A stretch of 64,000 bases of DNA from Tolypeutes matacus (Eukaryota > Chordata > Mammalia > Cingulata > Chlamyphoridae). This document shows, one piece after another, positions 1 through 12,051 of the stretch. The DNA lies in NCBI GenBank assembly GCA_026826555.1, contig JAKSZT010054569.1:404852-468851 (forward strand), in the 5' to 3' direction. How positions within the stretch are numbered: position 1 is the stretch's first letter; every line of letters starts with the position of its first letter. Under the pieces are notes generated by a model. The model did not search any database. It saw nothing but the letters and a program-made list of their open reading frames with translations, and was not told the origin of the DNA. The translations under genes were made by a program, and so were the position numbers.

Positions 1-1274
1 CAACCAGCAAATGGTAGAACTTTAAGGAAGCCCAGTTATTTTAGACATTTAATTTATGAGGTATCCACTATTCCTTTCTGGCTCTCACTTCTAAGTATCA
101 CAGAGAAATCCTATGTCAGTGATAGACAACCTCAAGTATATATTTTTTAAATTTCTCAAGGTAGCCAGTACCTGCACAAGGTTTGAAATTAAGGAGTCTA
201 CTCTCTAGCAATCTCAAACCCCAGTTATATCCATGCCAAGAAGTGAGTATTTGGACCCTTGCCTTTCAAGCTGCTTTGTTGGTGGTAGTCCTGCTGCCTT
301 TTTGTGCCCTGAGGTAGAAATTAAAGACTTTTAAATGTTTGCTTCATCACAGTTTCTCATTTTGGGAACCATGCTCCTTTATCCTTAATCACTGAGGGGA
401 AATCACAAGAAAACTATTCTCTCTCACTCTATCCCTCTGAAGTCAGGAAGCATATTGTTTTCTTCTTTTGCTTTGTTTTGTACTCTTTTGTTTGTTGTTA
501 CAGTTTAAGCCCATGCAGCTTTTGCTTTTGCTATCTTTTCTGAGTTTCTTCAAACTGAGTACCACATACTGGTAGCATTTGTAATATTCTTCCAACCAGT
601 GCAAATACACACACACACACATATGTATGTATACATATATAATATTAATGGATGACAAATTTGCCCACAGGTATGAACTATCCAGTATAAAAAATTAAAT
701 TGCTTTTAAAACCAATCTATATGAAGTCAACTCACTTAAAGCAGGCAGAGTTCAGGAACTGGGTGCTCAGTGGAGATATTTAACAATAGAACAGTTTAAA
801 TTCAGTGGAGGAAGGAGAGTGTCGAAATAGGTTGGGAATGGATTGTGCAGAGGCCAGTTTGCCAGAGTACATTTGGAATTTATCCTGAAGATAAGTGCTG
901 CTGAAGACTTTCAACAAAAAAATAATGTTGTCAGACCAGTTTTTAGAATTTTAAATATACTGAGATGATGGCTTGGGGTAGGGAAAGGAGAAAATGGTTT
1001 GGATTGTGCCAGATCTTCTGATCAGGAAGAATAATTATATCTTAACTTACTTTTCATTCACACAGATAAGTTTTATTCTCATTCCTCAGGCTTAAAGATT
1101 TCGTTCCCAGGGGCTTCCTCATTGGCTGAAGGGTAGCCAACAAAGATGAAGAGTATCCCTGTGGACTGTGCTTAGTATGGAATATTAAATGTATGATTTC
1201 TAATCCACTACTTGGAAGATTGCATTGTGATTTTCTACATGACTAAGAAATAAAGTTACATTGTTTTTCTTAAG
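1..1274. other. Intergenic, no gene recognised
   Basis: No coding signal. A short CA/TA microsatellite lies at about 605-645. The rest is unassigned AT-rich DNA. Confidence 0.5.
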
Positions 1275-1491
1275 CCAGAGGTAGAGCTACTAGAGTCTTT
1301 GGGCTGCAGTTAGGTTTTGTAAATAAAGTTTTATTGGAACATAGCCACATCCATTTGTTCATAGGATTGTCTATGGGTGCTATAATACCACAATGGCAGA
1401 ATAGTTGCATTAGAGACTGTATGTTCTGCAAAGTCTAAAATAATTTTTTACTATGTGGCCCTTCTCGGTAAAAGTTTGCCAACACCTGTCT
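1275..1491 (-). repeat. hAT/Charlie-type nonautonomous DNA transposon relic
   Basis: Contains the familiar segment around ttttgtaaataaagttttat and ends at about 1491 with a sequence whose complement begins CAGGTGTTGGCAAAC, like the terminal repeat of an old mammalian hAT-type MITE. Exact family not assigned. Confidence 0.55.
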
Positions 1492-1739
1492 TAAGCAAAA
1501 TTGTTTTTATATTTCAATGTGATTTTCCATTTTTTTTTTTTTTTTTCAGAAGTTTGGAAAAGTTTCAGTCTACAGAAGAGACAAGCAATCAACAGTATTT
1601 AGGTTGCTGAGATAGATTCTGGGCTAGCTTTTGATAATGCGTGCATCTAAGTCCAGAGAAATGTTGACATAATGCAAGTGCGTCATCTGACACTAGAGCC
1701 CCAATGGAAATAATTGGATTTGCTGCTCAATACCCACTC

Positions 1740-1862
1740 ACTTCATATGTGAAACTGAAATATTAGTACACAAAATAATAGGATATTGTGAGGATTAAAT
1801 GGCACTATGCATGGGAAATGCTTAGTAAAGTGTTTGGGATATAAGAAAAGCTCAAAATCTAT
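1740..1862 (+). repeat. MIR SINE fragment
   Basis: The run ttgtgaggattaaatg, then an aaatgctta-agtgt-ggatat-agaaaagctcaa pattern, matches the 3' half of MIR. Degenerate. Confidence 0.6.
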
Positions 1863-2929
1863 TCTTTTTAAGTAATCATCAATTGTTTGACTTTGAAAAG
1901 ATGAATTCACTTGTTTAATCAGAAAACAGAAAACATACCCTCTCAATGAGGACTTTTCTCAAAGTTAGGCTGTTTGCCATCATTGAAAAAAAAATTTTTT
2001 TAATAAAAAAAATCGTTGAATAATAATTTTTTAAAAATTTCCCAAATGTTTTGCAAACTCAAACATATATGACAGTTATCCTCACAAAAGACATTCTCTT
2101 CTACAAACTCTCAGGATGTGAAGATAGAATAAAGTATGGTGATATTTAGATGGATATGGTCCATATCCAGCATAGGGTCAGGCTACTTTTGAGGTCACAA
2201 CGACTGAACTTAGGAAACCAGTCTAGCTTCTGGCAACTCACCTGGAGGCCTGTTTTCATACTCTAATTGAATTCAGCCCATTCCTTTCAGAACCCTCTAG
2301 ATTAGGTCCCTTGCATTTAGATCCCAGTCCTTCCTCCAATGAAATCAATGGCTTACACATTAACATATTTCTACACTAACCCTTTAAAACACCACAATAT
2401 AAGGAGGCAATTAGGGATTTTCTTTAGTCTGGAGGAGAAAGTTAATAATACAAATGTTGAGATTCAGCAGCTAAACTGATAGTATAAATTATATATTATG
2501 TAAAATACAGATGATAAATTGCTATAGTTAAAATGAATATGTGAGTCTCAGATACTGACAAGTAGCAGCAAAAATTATAGATGTCTCTGGTTTCAAATTC
2601 TTTATATTAAACAAAGAGTTTAAGTGTAGATTTCCTACTGGGGTTTGGGCAGCAATGGTCTGGCAGGTAATGAAGTCTAAAACTCTGACTCTAGTGAAGA
2701 ATATAGTTATTAGCATGGACTGATCATGGAGCCAGGCAAACTACTAAGACAAGAGAGTTTGCTCAGGCTGGTGAAGAATCAGAAGTAGCCTAGATACATA
2801 TAAAGAAATAAATTCAGGATTTTAAGAGACTCTTCATGTTGCAAAGAACTGAGGTCTCTGAGGCAAGATCAGTTCAAGTCCACGCAGCGAGAACAGAAAA
2901 GAGTCAGTGGATTGTATGGATGAGGATTA
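1863..2929. other. Intergenic, nothing recognised
   Basis: AT-rich; poly-A/T at 1984-2030; no gene or clear repeat seen. Confidence 0.4.
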
Positions 2930-3125
2930 TTTTAAAACTAATATTTATGGACCTTCACAAGGTGCAAGGGACTGCTTTATGTGCTTTACATACATCAGGA
3001 TTCAGTCCTCCTATCAACTCTTTGAAGGAGGTAGAGTTGCTATCCCCATTTTACAGATGAAGAATTGAGATGTTTATATAACTTTCAAGGTTAACTAGGG
3101 AGTAAGTGATGAGCCTGTCTTTGTA
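2930..3125 (+). repeat. MIR SINE
   Basis: Follows the MIR consensus order: tgctttatgtgctttacat, then cagtcctcctatcaactctt, then tatccccattttacagatga and a decayed tail. Confidence 0.8.
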
Positions 3126-3296
3126 CCTATGAGACTATAAACCAGAAAAGCCATAAATTCCTAGATAAGATAACAGCCCACCCCCCTGACCCCCCATCAG
3201 TGCATCTTAGAGGGCATGTACACATTTCTAATCATGATAGCTATCTGGTCTAGAACCACTCCTGCTACTTATCACTAAGGTCAAAAAGACATGTTT

Positions 3297-3395
3297 GGGG
3301 GCATATGTGGCTCAAATGGTTGGGCGTCCGTCTCCCATATGGAGGGACCTGGGTTCGATCCCTGGGACCTCCCGGTAAAATTTAAAAAATAAAAT
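3297..3395 (+). repeat. Xenarthran-type tRNA-Ala-derived SINE (short form)
   Basis: A-box-like tgtggctcaaatggttggg and B-box ggttcgatccc, ending cctcccggta plus an A-rich tail. Flanked by a perfect 13-bp target-site duplication, AAAAGACATGTTT (3284-3296 and 3396-3408). Confidence 0.9.
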
Positions 3396-3408
3396 AAAAG
3401 ACATGTTT

Positions 3409-3799
3409 ATGATCTTGTAAATCCCAACTTGACTCAGTGCCTTCCTTGTTCTTACCCTATATAAGCTCCTGTAACTCCCTGGGTGGTACAGAGCTCTACT
3501 CTGAATGTCCTGTATCTGCCCAGGACCAGCTTCCTAGTCTGTAAGTTCCCTAAAAAACAGTTACTGTTTTGCGATATGAAGTAGCCTGCTTTGTTTCCCG
3601 GACTTAGGTGCCCATCAAACTTCAGCAGATCCTATTCTGTAGGTTCACAGCCAGACAGTTCCTATAGTCAGTTTCAAAAGCCCATGTTTGCAAACATGAC
3701 GCTATCCTGGGTCCTGGTGGGTGAGCAGTGATTGCATTTACGGAAGGCCTAGAAAGGTCATGTGCTTTCCTTCTGAACTCTGCTCAGCAAAGTCATTAT
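3409..3799. other. Intergenic, nothing recognised
   Basis: No gene or clear repeat seen. Confidence 0.4.
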
Positions 3800-4045
3800 G
3801 CATTCAGCAACCAGATCAATTTGAATCACATCAATTTCTTTGCTTAAAATTTTCTAATGGCTTCTCATCAAACTTAAAACAAACTCTAGGTTTCCTACCT
3901 TGATGCACAAGGCCCTGCTTACTTCCCTAACCTCATCTCCTATGTGTAGGCTTGCCTGCATATTCAATGCTCTATTTCCAGTACTTGGGAAATTGTCTGA
4001 TGTATATAAGTTACTTAGTATATATTTGTTGAATAAATGGAAAAC
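3800..4045 (+). repeat. LINE-2 fragment
   Basis: Carries ttctaatggcttctcatc, the aaggccctgcttac and ctcatctcc segments typical of L2, and ends with ttgttgaataaatgg, the usual L2 3' end. Confidence 0.65.
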
Positions 4046-5064
4046 GGGGATGACCAGCTAGAGGAATGAGACTGAACCTAGGGAACATGGGTTTGTGTGC
4101 TAATCCTAGGACAGATGCTGCATGCTTTCTGGACCTGGTCTGGAGAGGCAATAGCAAAGCTCATATGTTCTGACTGCCAGGCAGGGACACATACAGTTAG
4201 CTGCAAATCCTAAGTCCAATAAAGGCAAACAGTTAGACTTACCAGGGCTTTTATATCAAGTGTTGATGGCAGAAGGTTTATCAAAACATCCATCTACGGT
4301 TATTTCTAAGGTCACTGTTCCACCCACAGAAAAATGTAATGCTGAGCAGATTAAGCTCCAAGGAAATAAACATCCAGTACAAATAACCAGCTATGAAATG
4401 ATTTGCTTTGGTTTATTCCCTCTGAAATACATTTTCTACTAATTATGCACTTACAGCCATAACTTACTGTTTTATTGCATGGAAGACATAATGGAAAGAA
4501 GGAGGAATCATTTTCCGGTATTTCTGCCTCAACGTATTTATTATCTCTAGAAGTTCCCTGCATTACCTTTTACTGACTGGATTTCTTAAGAGGAGCTTAA
4601 ACAGAAATCTGGGGGGGGAAAAAATAGTTGAATAGGATAACCTCCCAAATGGCCAAAGTCACAGTGTACTGCATGTACACACACATACCCACACACAAAG
4701 AAAAATAGAAAACAATAAAACAAGCAAGAAGAAATAAAAATGGAATAAATTGTTTTGCCCATTGAATAACCTAATGCTATATCTTTTTATTGGAATAAAA
4801 GCCAATCTTGTCTACTAGAATCTCATAATAAAGTTTCTAGGCATTCTTTAATGGCATCATGGCACACTACTCTTTATGTGTTGAAGACATAACATGATTG
4901 TGCCATTATAAGTGATACAGAAGAATGTAATCCTCAAAAGTACACTTAAAGAACCTGCTAAATGTGTCTGGAGTTTTAGTTACCGTCCTCTTGGGATTTC
5001 CCCATCTGAGATTGGAAAAAAAGAGAAACTGATTTCTATTACTGATTTTCATTAATGTTATTTC
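4046..5064. other. Intergenic, nothing recognised
   Basis: Short CA-rich stretch at 4677-4699; otherwise unassigned. Confidence 0.4.
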
Positions 5065-5340
5065 TCATTTGTTGAATGCTTCATGTGTTTCACACATGCT
5101 GCTAGCCAATTTATACATCTCCATGAAAACTCCCAGAAATTGCAACATTTAGCTGTATTTATCCAGTTCCTTGTACACCCTGTGTCCTCTTCTATAAATC
5201 AGGGGTAATTTTGTAGATGTGTAAACCAATTTCACTTTCCAATTTCATACAGTTAGTAAATGACAGAATCAGTTTCCCCACCCAAATATATCTTCTATAA
5301 AGCTAGTATTCTTCTGTATACCACAGTGACTGAATTAAAG
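5065..5340 (+). repeat. Degenerate MIR
   Basis: The order ttgttgaatgcttcatgtg, then cagttagtaaatgacagaatc matches MIR ends, with decayed middle. Confidence 0.55.
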
Positions 5341-6059
5341 GTGAAGACTTTTTTTCACTTTCAAGCATCTATCTCTTGTTAAGACATATGGCAAATCAGT
5401 TGGAAATCTTATTTGGGTGGTAGAAAAATAGAAAGGTAACTGGAAATATATAGCTTTGAAGAAACACAAGACTCATTAACACTAGGAATCAATATGTAAT
5501 CTAGACATAAATTCTTTAAAAATTAACTCTGAATCCATCAGCATTGTTACTTATTGAAGGTCTTTTCTAAATCTAAATATTCTGTCCCTAATAAAGAAAT
5601 CTGACTTCAACCACAAGCCCTTGGCAAATGCATTTTATCTGAAAGAGTAAAATTACTCAAATAACATTTTAAGTCAGCCTAACAAACTTTTCCTCTTCTT
5701 CTACAAAATATTTTGGTTTTCTAACTTAGTGAGGCTTTTCCCAATGTACTACGTAAAGCAAAAAAGCAAACAAAATCACTTTTTTTTGGAGCAAAACTAA
5801 AAAATTTGTTCTGCTCATTTGTTTTCTCAATGTGTTCCTGCACAGTGTAAAGTAAAATAAAATAGCCACCTGCATTGGGTGTTGCCAGGAAGGACGACTT
5901 TTCGAGAAAGGACTTTGCAGAAGACAAAATCAATTTTCAAATTCTTTGTTGGGTCGTCCCCTTGAATCCAGCCTCACCATAGTGAAGCACTGGTAAACAA
6001 TTTAATGCAACCGAAGAGATGCTGTGTAACCACTGAGGCTGTACAGCTTCTGCCTGGTC
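5341..6059. other. Intergenic, nothing recognised
   Basis: No coding gene. AT-rich, no clear repeat. Confidence 0.4.
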
Positions 6060-6430
6060 CCCCTCTGACGCTTGCCTTTGGATCCCTAGGTGCCATGTAC
6101 TAATTCTCACTATTTTGAGGCCACAATGCTGTAAGGAGGCCAAAGACTCATGGAAAAGCCACACAGAATTGCTTCAGCCTATAGACGCAGTTGAGGTCTC
6201 TGTCACCAGACATGCGAATGGAATTCCTTCCAGTTTTTCTGGCTCCCAGGCATTTATCTCCCTAATCCTTTGTCTTAAGTCTTTCCAGCTGAGACTCTAA
6301 ACATCAAGGAGCCGAAACAAGCTGTCCCCCCTGTACTCTAGTGAAATTCCTGACCCACAGAATCAATGAGCATAATAAAGTGTTTGTTTCATGCCACTAA
6401 GTTTTGAGGAAATTAGTTATGCGTCACTTG
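6060..6430 (+). repeat. MaLR/MLT1-like solitary LTR
   Basis: The segment with cctgacccacagaatcaatgagcataataaag and the end around gccactaagttttgagg resembles the 3' part of mammalian MaLR LTRs, poly(A) signal included. An old retroviral-type relic without coding capacity. Confidence 0.55.
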
Positions 6431-6715
6431 CAAGTGGGACAAGGGATGAATCTCCCAAATATTAAGCTGAGTGAAAGAAACTGGGTATAAAGAATAGATG
6501 TGGTGTGATTCCATTTACTTGAAACTAGAAGAGGCAAATTTAATCTGGGTCCTGGTTTAGAGTTCAGGTTGACTGGGAAGGGTAATAAAGGAATAAGTTA
6601 CAGAAATGTTCTATATCTCAATTGTGGTAGTGATTACATTTGTCAAAATTCATCCAACTGTACTCTTAAAATAAATGCATTTTATTGTATGTAAATTATA
6701 CGCTTATGAAGCTGT
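6431..6715 (+). repeat. LINE-1 3' end fragment (old, L1M type)
   Basis: Pattern of gtgattccatttacttgaa, ggtagtgattacatttgtc, and catccaactgtactcttaaa then ttatacgcttatgaagctg matches an old L1 3' UTR. Confidence 0.65.
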
Positions 6716-7180
6716 GTTATAAAAGGACATATCTACCAAGGGAATTAGAAACTAGGGAAAGAGCTAGAAGTGTTCACCTAGCAACAGAAATGCTACCTGC
6801 CCAATACTGGAATTTCAATTTTCAGAAACTATTAACAATTATGTGCTCATTTTCTCTCAGAAGATTTCATGTTCTAGTGATATTTATTTCTTTTCTGTAG
6901 GAAAGGCCTGTTAGTGACCAGAGGAAAGTTCTTTATTTCTGACAGCAGGTGTCACAATTTCCTAATAAAAGAAAGGCATGCTGTAAGTTTTCTTAAGACA
7001 TTAATCACCTCAATATATGGCTGTAAAATGCATTCAGTTATTTCCATTAACACTTTGTTAGCATTGACGTGGTAGCTTGTGTATTTTCTCCATTCACAGA
7101 TAACATGTTAGTAAGTTAGAGTATTGATTTAATAATAGCTCTTGAAGTAAAAAAGGGAATAAACCTCATAAACTGTGTGC

Positions 7181-7215
<35 letters not shown>

Positions 7216-7675
7216 CACATACATATATGTGTTTATACACACACTATAAGCAGCATCCCAATTCCAGAAATATTAAAATGTAAAAAAATGTTACCCTTAG
7301 GGTCAAGGAAATATGGGATAGTAACTTACTGAATACTGTTTGCAAGGTACTGGGTGAGTCACATACCCTCTGCCAATCAATGCTTCCCAGTTTACAAGAC
7401 ACACATCTGCCCCATTCCGCTTGCCTGGCACAGCAGCTAACTCTGGAGAGTGCTAGCCACAGGGCCATAGCGCTGCTGGTTGATGCCTGAAAACAAGGGA
7501 GCATTCTGAGGCCAGCAGGGCCTGGGGGAGTGACGGGTGGAGATGGTCACTGTGATATTTGCTGATGCAGGTAGTAAGTGGTACCCTTTTTTTCCACCTG
7601 CATTTCTGGGGTGGTATATTGAAAGGTTCTTGAAATAGGTGCTCAGGTGTGGCAAGGACAGGTGACACCAGAAAT
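6716..7675. other. Intergenic with GT/AT microsatellite
   Basis: A (GT)n-(AT)n microsatellite at about 7178-7245. The rest is unassigned. Confidence 0.5.
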
Positions 7676-7765
7676 GTATGAAAGAAAAGTTTTACTATAC
7701 TAGCAGTCTAGACCAAAGAGGAGTGGCACACCTCGCAGGGCCACACGGGAAACATGTCAGAAATG
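7676..7765 (-). repeat. Unnamed interspersed repeat, copy 1
   Basis: Shares an ordered series of short words with 8556-8635: atgaaagaaa, a ctag/aca core, aggag, ggcaca/gcaca, gggccaca. Orientation is set by the poly-T start of copy 2. Family unknown to me. Confidence 0.45.
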
Positions 7766-8149
7766 TCTACTCTACCAAGAAGGCCAGGTGGACCTGGGAA
7801 CTCTGCCATTATAGTGTTATATGGGTGGGGCTGGGGCAATTGGACAAGCAAGAGTTTAGAAACTCTAAATATAGAGTTTATATTTGACCTCTGCAGGAGT
7901 GCGAACCTAGGTAGGACACATGGAGGAGGATATATATATCTCTCTTAGCAGGTGTCAGGGGTGATCATTGAGGGAGCTAAGTGGTAGGGTCTAAGATGCT
8001 GAGGCATCGTGACAATGCAAAGCTCCATCAGTTATTACCGATCTTAGAGATGCTGGTCAGGATGGTGTGAATAAAAAGCCCCTATATTATTTTGATTTAC
8101 TGCAGGTGTTTATGAGGGAAGTGAGGAATTCTCTCTGCCAACTATAATA

Positions 8150-8215
8150 GGACCCAGCAGTAAATGCCTGTAGTTTCACCATTAAGCCCATGGTAGGGAC
8201 TCAATAAATGAAGAG
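8150..8215 (+). repeat. L2/MIR-type 3' tail
   Basis: Reads catggtagggactcaataaa, the usual tail of L2 or MIR elements. Confidence 0.4.
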
Positions 8216-8539
8216 AAAATGAATCAACTAACAATTGCCAGGCAATGGCCATCCCAACCCTGGCAACGGGCCATGAGAAACTTCTCTCCACGTTCTTCAG
8301 AAGCCTTTACTATTGAATACTATTTCTTTTTTTTAAAACATAAATTAGAGATCAGCATATCTGTGCACTCAATCCTGGCCCCTCTACTTTAGCTAAGACC
8401 ATCATTTCCATTTTGAGTATCTCATTTTAAAGACAGGAGGTTTATACCTACTGTGCTGGAAAAAAAGGTATGTCCTCAGGATAGCTAAGCTGTGAAAGAT
8501 GTCCTGGAATATTCTAGACATAAGTACACCTTCTTCAAA

Positions 8540-8642
8540 TTTTTTTTTTTTTTTTTAATGAAAGAAAGATTTTGTTCACACTCACAGGCCCTAGAACAGG
8601 GAGGAGAAGCACATCCAGGAGGGCCACATTGTTCCTCAAATT
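8540..8642 (-). repeat. Unnamed retroposon, copy 2, with tail
   Basis: Starts with a 16-T run, that is a minus-strand poly(A) tail, followed by the repeat shared with 7676-7765. Candidate short duplication TCAAATTT flanks it. About 85 bp of body. Confidence 0.45.
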
Positions 8643-8837
8643 TAAGATTTCTTCTTCTCTTCTCTTTTTCCCATGAAGGGGAAAAAAATTAGCCTAAACC
8701 AATCTAACAAATAAATGACAATTAAAACAAAGGGATAAATTATTTTAATTACCAATTTCCAATTAATATGGGCTCCCTTCCCCTCTCTCACTTCCATGGA
8801 AAAGCCCCCTCCAGAGTAAAAGAATAGAGAGGCCAGA

Positions 8838-9290
8838 ATTGACTCTCACCTATATGCTCGTTGATTTTTCTTTTACAAATGTATCGATGGAATTCAATGG
8901 GGAAAGGACTGTTTTTCATCAAACGGTGCTGGAACAACTGGCTATACATATGGAAATAATGAACACTGAGCCTTATCTAACACCATATGTGAAAAGTAAC
9001 TTGAAATGCATCATAGACATAAGTGTAAGAGCTAATACATAAAACTTCCAGAAGGAAACATATCAGAAAAATCTTAGCAACCATGGGAGAGCAAAGATTC
9101 CTTAGATAACACTGAGCAAACCCAAGGTATAAAAAGGAGAAAAATGATAAAATTAGACTTCAGGAAAACTAAAACTTCTTATCTTGGAAAGAAAACTTGA
9201 AGAAAATGAAAAGGCAAAGCATATCCTGGGAGACATTATCTGACCAAGAGTTTGTGTCCAGAATATATAAAGAAATGCTACCACCCCAAA
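8838..9290 (+). repeat. LINE-1 ORF2 3' fragment
   Basis: Decayed ORF2 with the familiar series aacggtgctggaacaactgg, cataagtgtaagagctaa, aacttccagaaggaaacata, and ttgtgtccagaatatataaag. Confidence 0.8.
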
Positions 9291-9820
9291 ATGGTAGTAG
9301 GTAGGTAGTCATGATCCAAGGGATTTGTCCATAGATGAGGGATGAAGCAAGGCTCCAACTGGAAGCTGAAGAACTGCCAAGGAAGAGCAGAGTAACCAGC
9401 TATCCCACACCTTGTCGCTGGATACTGTGGTTATGGAGAAAGGAGCGAGATTGTACAGAAAGTAATTTAAAGGTAGCTTTCCCTGTGAGTGGGAGGGGAA
9501 AGGAAAAGTTTGATGAACTCTAGGCTAGGAGATACCGGGTGGGGCTCATTTTAATTCTCGTTCAGAACAGATGGTGGCGCCATGCCTGCAGCCCTACAAA
9601 AGCAGTGGTTTCTCTTGGTGCTAAACTCCCTGAAAGTCCATGAAAATGGATCATACACCTGGCAAGGGTTAGCAGGTTTCCATAGCCGTCAGAGCCTGCT
9701 AGTTACGTCCAGGACCTGCTCGTTTCAGACAGGTCTGGTTAGGCTCCAAGGCTTGAAGTATGTCCCTCTGGAGCAAATGATCTGCCCCCAATATCTTAAA
9801 CCCAAAGTTCTGAGTCCTTT
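9291..9820. other. Intergenic, nothing recognised
   Basis: Moderately GC-rich; no gene found. Confidence 0.4.
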
Positions 9821-9821
9821 A

Positions 9822-10027
9822 ATCCAGAGGTTCTTAACAAAGTGTATGTGAGCTTGTATTGAAATTCAAAAAAACAAAACAAAACATTATTCTTGTGGGT
9901 ACACGTTGGTGCAGGTGTGATATGTTTATTAAATAATAACACAGTATAGTGTGCAGTTAGTAAGGGGTCCGTGGTTTTCACCTGACTGGCAAAGGGGTCT
10001 GTGGAACAAAAAAGGTTCAGAACTCCT
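9822..10027. repeat. hAT-like MITE with terminal inverted repeats
   Basis: Left end CCAGAGGTTCTTAAC and right end GGTTCAGAACTCCTG are imperfect inverted repeats. The interior has aaggggtctgtggaac and aaggggtccgtgg, as in an old mammalian DNA-transposon family. Confidence 0.6.
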
Positions 10028-10039
10028 GTAAATCCATCC

Positions 10040-10268
10040 AGTTTCTTTTTCTTCCTTTCTCCCTTTCTCCTTTTCTCCTTCCCTTTCCCTTCCCCTCCCC
10101 TCTCCTTCCCTCCCTCCCTTCTTCCTTTCTTCCTTCCCCTCTCTCTCTTCTTTCCTTGCTTCCTTCCTTCCTTTCACTCTCCCTTTCTCTCTTTCTTTCT
10201 CTCTCCCTTTGTCTCTCTCTCTCTCTTTCCTCCCTCCCTCCCTCCTTCCTTCCCTCTTTCCCTTTCAC
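10040..10268. repeat. Polypyrimidine low-complexity tract (TTCC/CTCT)n
   Basis: About 230 bp of almost pure C and T on the plus strand, mixing TTCC, CCTT and CTCT units. Open frames on both strands here come only from the lack of stop codons in such sequence. Confidence 0.9.
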
Positions 10269-10269
10269 T

Positions 10270-11820
10270 TACTTAGATGAAAACAACCAGAATCCCCTTA
10301 GCATTTGGCTTTTCCCTTTTGTGTTCCTGAGTATGGAAAATAAACTCGTGGCCCTCTACTCTGCTGCTCACCTCTGGGTGTCAGTTTTTGATCATCTATG
10401 GAAGCTGCAGTTCACTGCCCCAGGTAGCTGAGAGTCTCTTAACTTGGTGTGTGGATGTGCTTGCCTGTGAGGTCTCAGATCAGTGCCAGGGACTTTTTCC
10501 AGAGCATGCATGCCCCTCCCTCTTCCTTCCTCCTTTCAAAGGCTCTTCCCAGGTGAAAAACTGGTCAAATCTGAAATAAATAAGGAAGGAGATCCTTATT
10601 TATCCTGGGTCAAGAGTTCAGTTTCAAATAAAAAATGAAACTATCACATTTGGGTGGAAGAGAGAGGCCAAATATTTATTCATTCAACAGTTAATAAGAG
10701 AGGAAAACAGAATGAACAAGGCTTGCCTAGGGATGCAGTTTACCCTTTGAGCAGCGAGAAAGGATCAACTATTGCTATGGAGACTTGAAGGAAATGCACA
10801 TAGGGCTGTTGGTAGAAGCTGGGGATTAAGATTTGGTCCAGAGATGACTTGACTTTTGGGTGGCTCTAAGAAGCTCTCTGTGAGCCTGGGTTTCTCCTCC
10901 TCTCTGCCCCGGTCACTTTCTTGCAAACCCCTTGACCAGCACACCCTAAGGCCTGCCTTAAAGCCATTCTCTGCTCCCTGTGTTGTCACTGAGGATTTCT
11001 GAGGCATGGGGGATGCTGCTCTGACCATTAGGGCCACACGATGGTGCTCAGAGCCCTAGATTTACTCCACAAAGGCCTGAGACTGCTTTGAGTCCATAAA
11101 AAGTCCCTGGTGGAGTCCTCTCTCCAGCTTCCAGGCTTCAGAACAAAAGCCCACAAGCCCCCATCAAGGAGTCGTCTACACTGCCCAGCTCACTGATCAC
11201 TGCCCCTCCAGTGCAGGAGAAAAATAAAGCAGACTGAGACACACAGAAGAGAGAGAAGCAAGATGTCCTTGGGCCAGGAGGCCCTCCTGCTCAGCAAGAC
11301 CAGAGTGGCTTTATATTTTCCCTGCTCTGGAGCACCAAAGCCCTGCTGGCAGAGAAACTCTGCTTTGTGTTGACTTTCAGATGGTTAATTCAGCCTTCCG
11401 GTCAAAAGCATTTGTAAGAGAGAGTTGTAGGCAAGGAGGAAGCAGATTTCCTCTAAATGTATGAAGAGGAGTCTTGCAGATGGCTTTTAGGGGTGAATGG
11501 GGATGGGAAACTGAGGAAAGATTGTGTAATAGGTGGTAGGTAATCAAATGGACTCCATTACATGGAAACAAAGAGGAAGAGAAAGGGAACCTGGCAAGGT
11601 ACGTAATATTTACCAGTCCTTTGAGCTAGAGTTTGTCCTAAGAGTGGAGAGCTCCACTTTGGCAAGATAATTATGTTTATGTTTGTGTTTTCTAATACTA
11701 TTTATTTCTTGCAATTATTAATATAGAGCAAAATTATTTTGGGAGGAAAGCCCTTTAATAAACTGTGCTAAGGGAAAGCAAAGAAAGAAGCTTTTATTTT
11801 TCATTTTTTTAGGTTTGTTT
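10270..11820. other. Intergenic, nothing recognised
   Basis: No gene or clear repeat. Slightly GC-richer than the surroundings. Confidence 0.4.
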
Positions 11821-12044
11821 GGGGAGCAGATGTGGCTTAAGCAGTTGAGTGCCCACCTCCCACATGGGAGGTCCCAAGTTTGGATCCCAGTGCCTCCTAA
11901 AAAAAAAAAAAAACAACAAGCCAACAAGTGAAGAGACACTCAGGGGAACAGATGTGGCTCAGTGGTTGAGCACCGGCTTCCCACATACAAGGTCCCCAGT
12001 TTCGATCCCCAGCCCCTGGTACCTAAAAAAAAAAGAAGAAGATT
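11821..12044 (+). repeat. Dimeric tRNA-Ala-derived SINE, locus 1
   Basis: Left unit with tgtggcttaagcagttgag and cccaagtttggatccc, an A-rich linker with caacaagccaacaagtg, then a right unit with tgtggctcagtggttgag and tttcgatcccc, and an A tail. GGTTTGT at 11812-11818 and 12045-12051 may be the flanking duplication of the whole dimer. The same two-unit order and linker recur at 24300-24530. Confidence 0.8.
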
Positions 12045-12051
12045 GGTTTGT

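Noticed and set aside
10001..10276. Ser/Leu/Phe-rich and Arg/Glu/Lys-rich open frames
   Set aside because: They are the two strands of a pyrimidine simple repeat.
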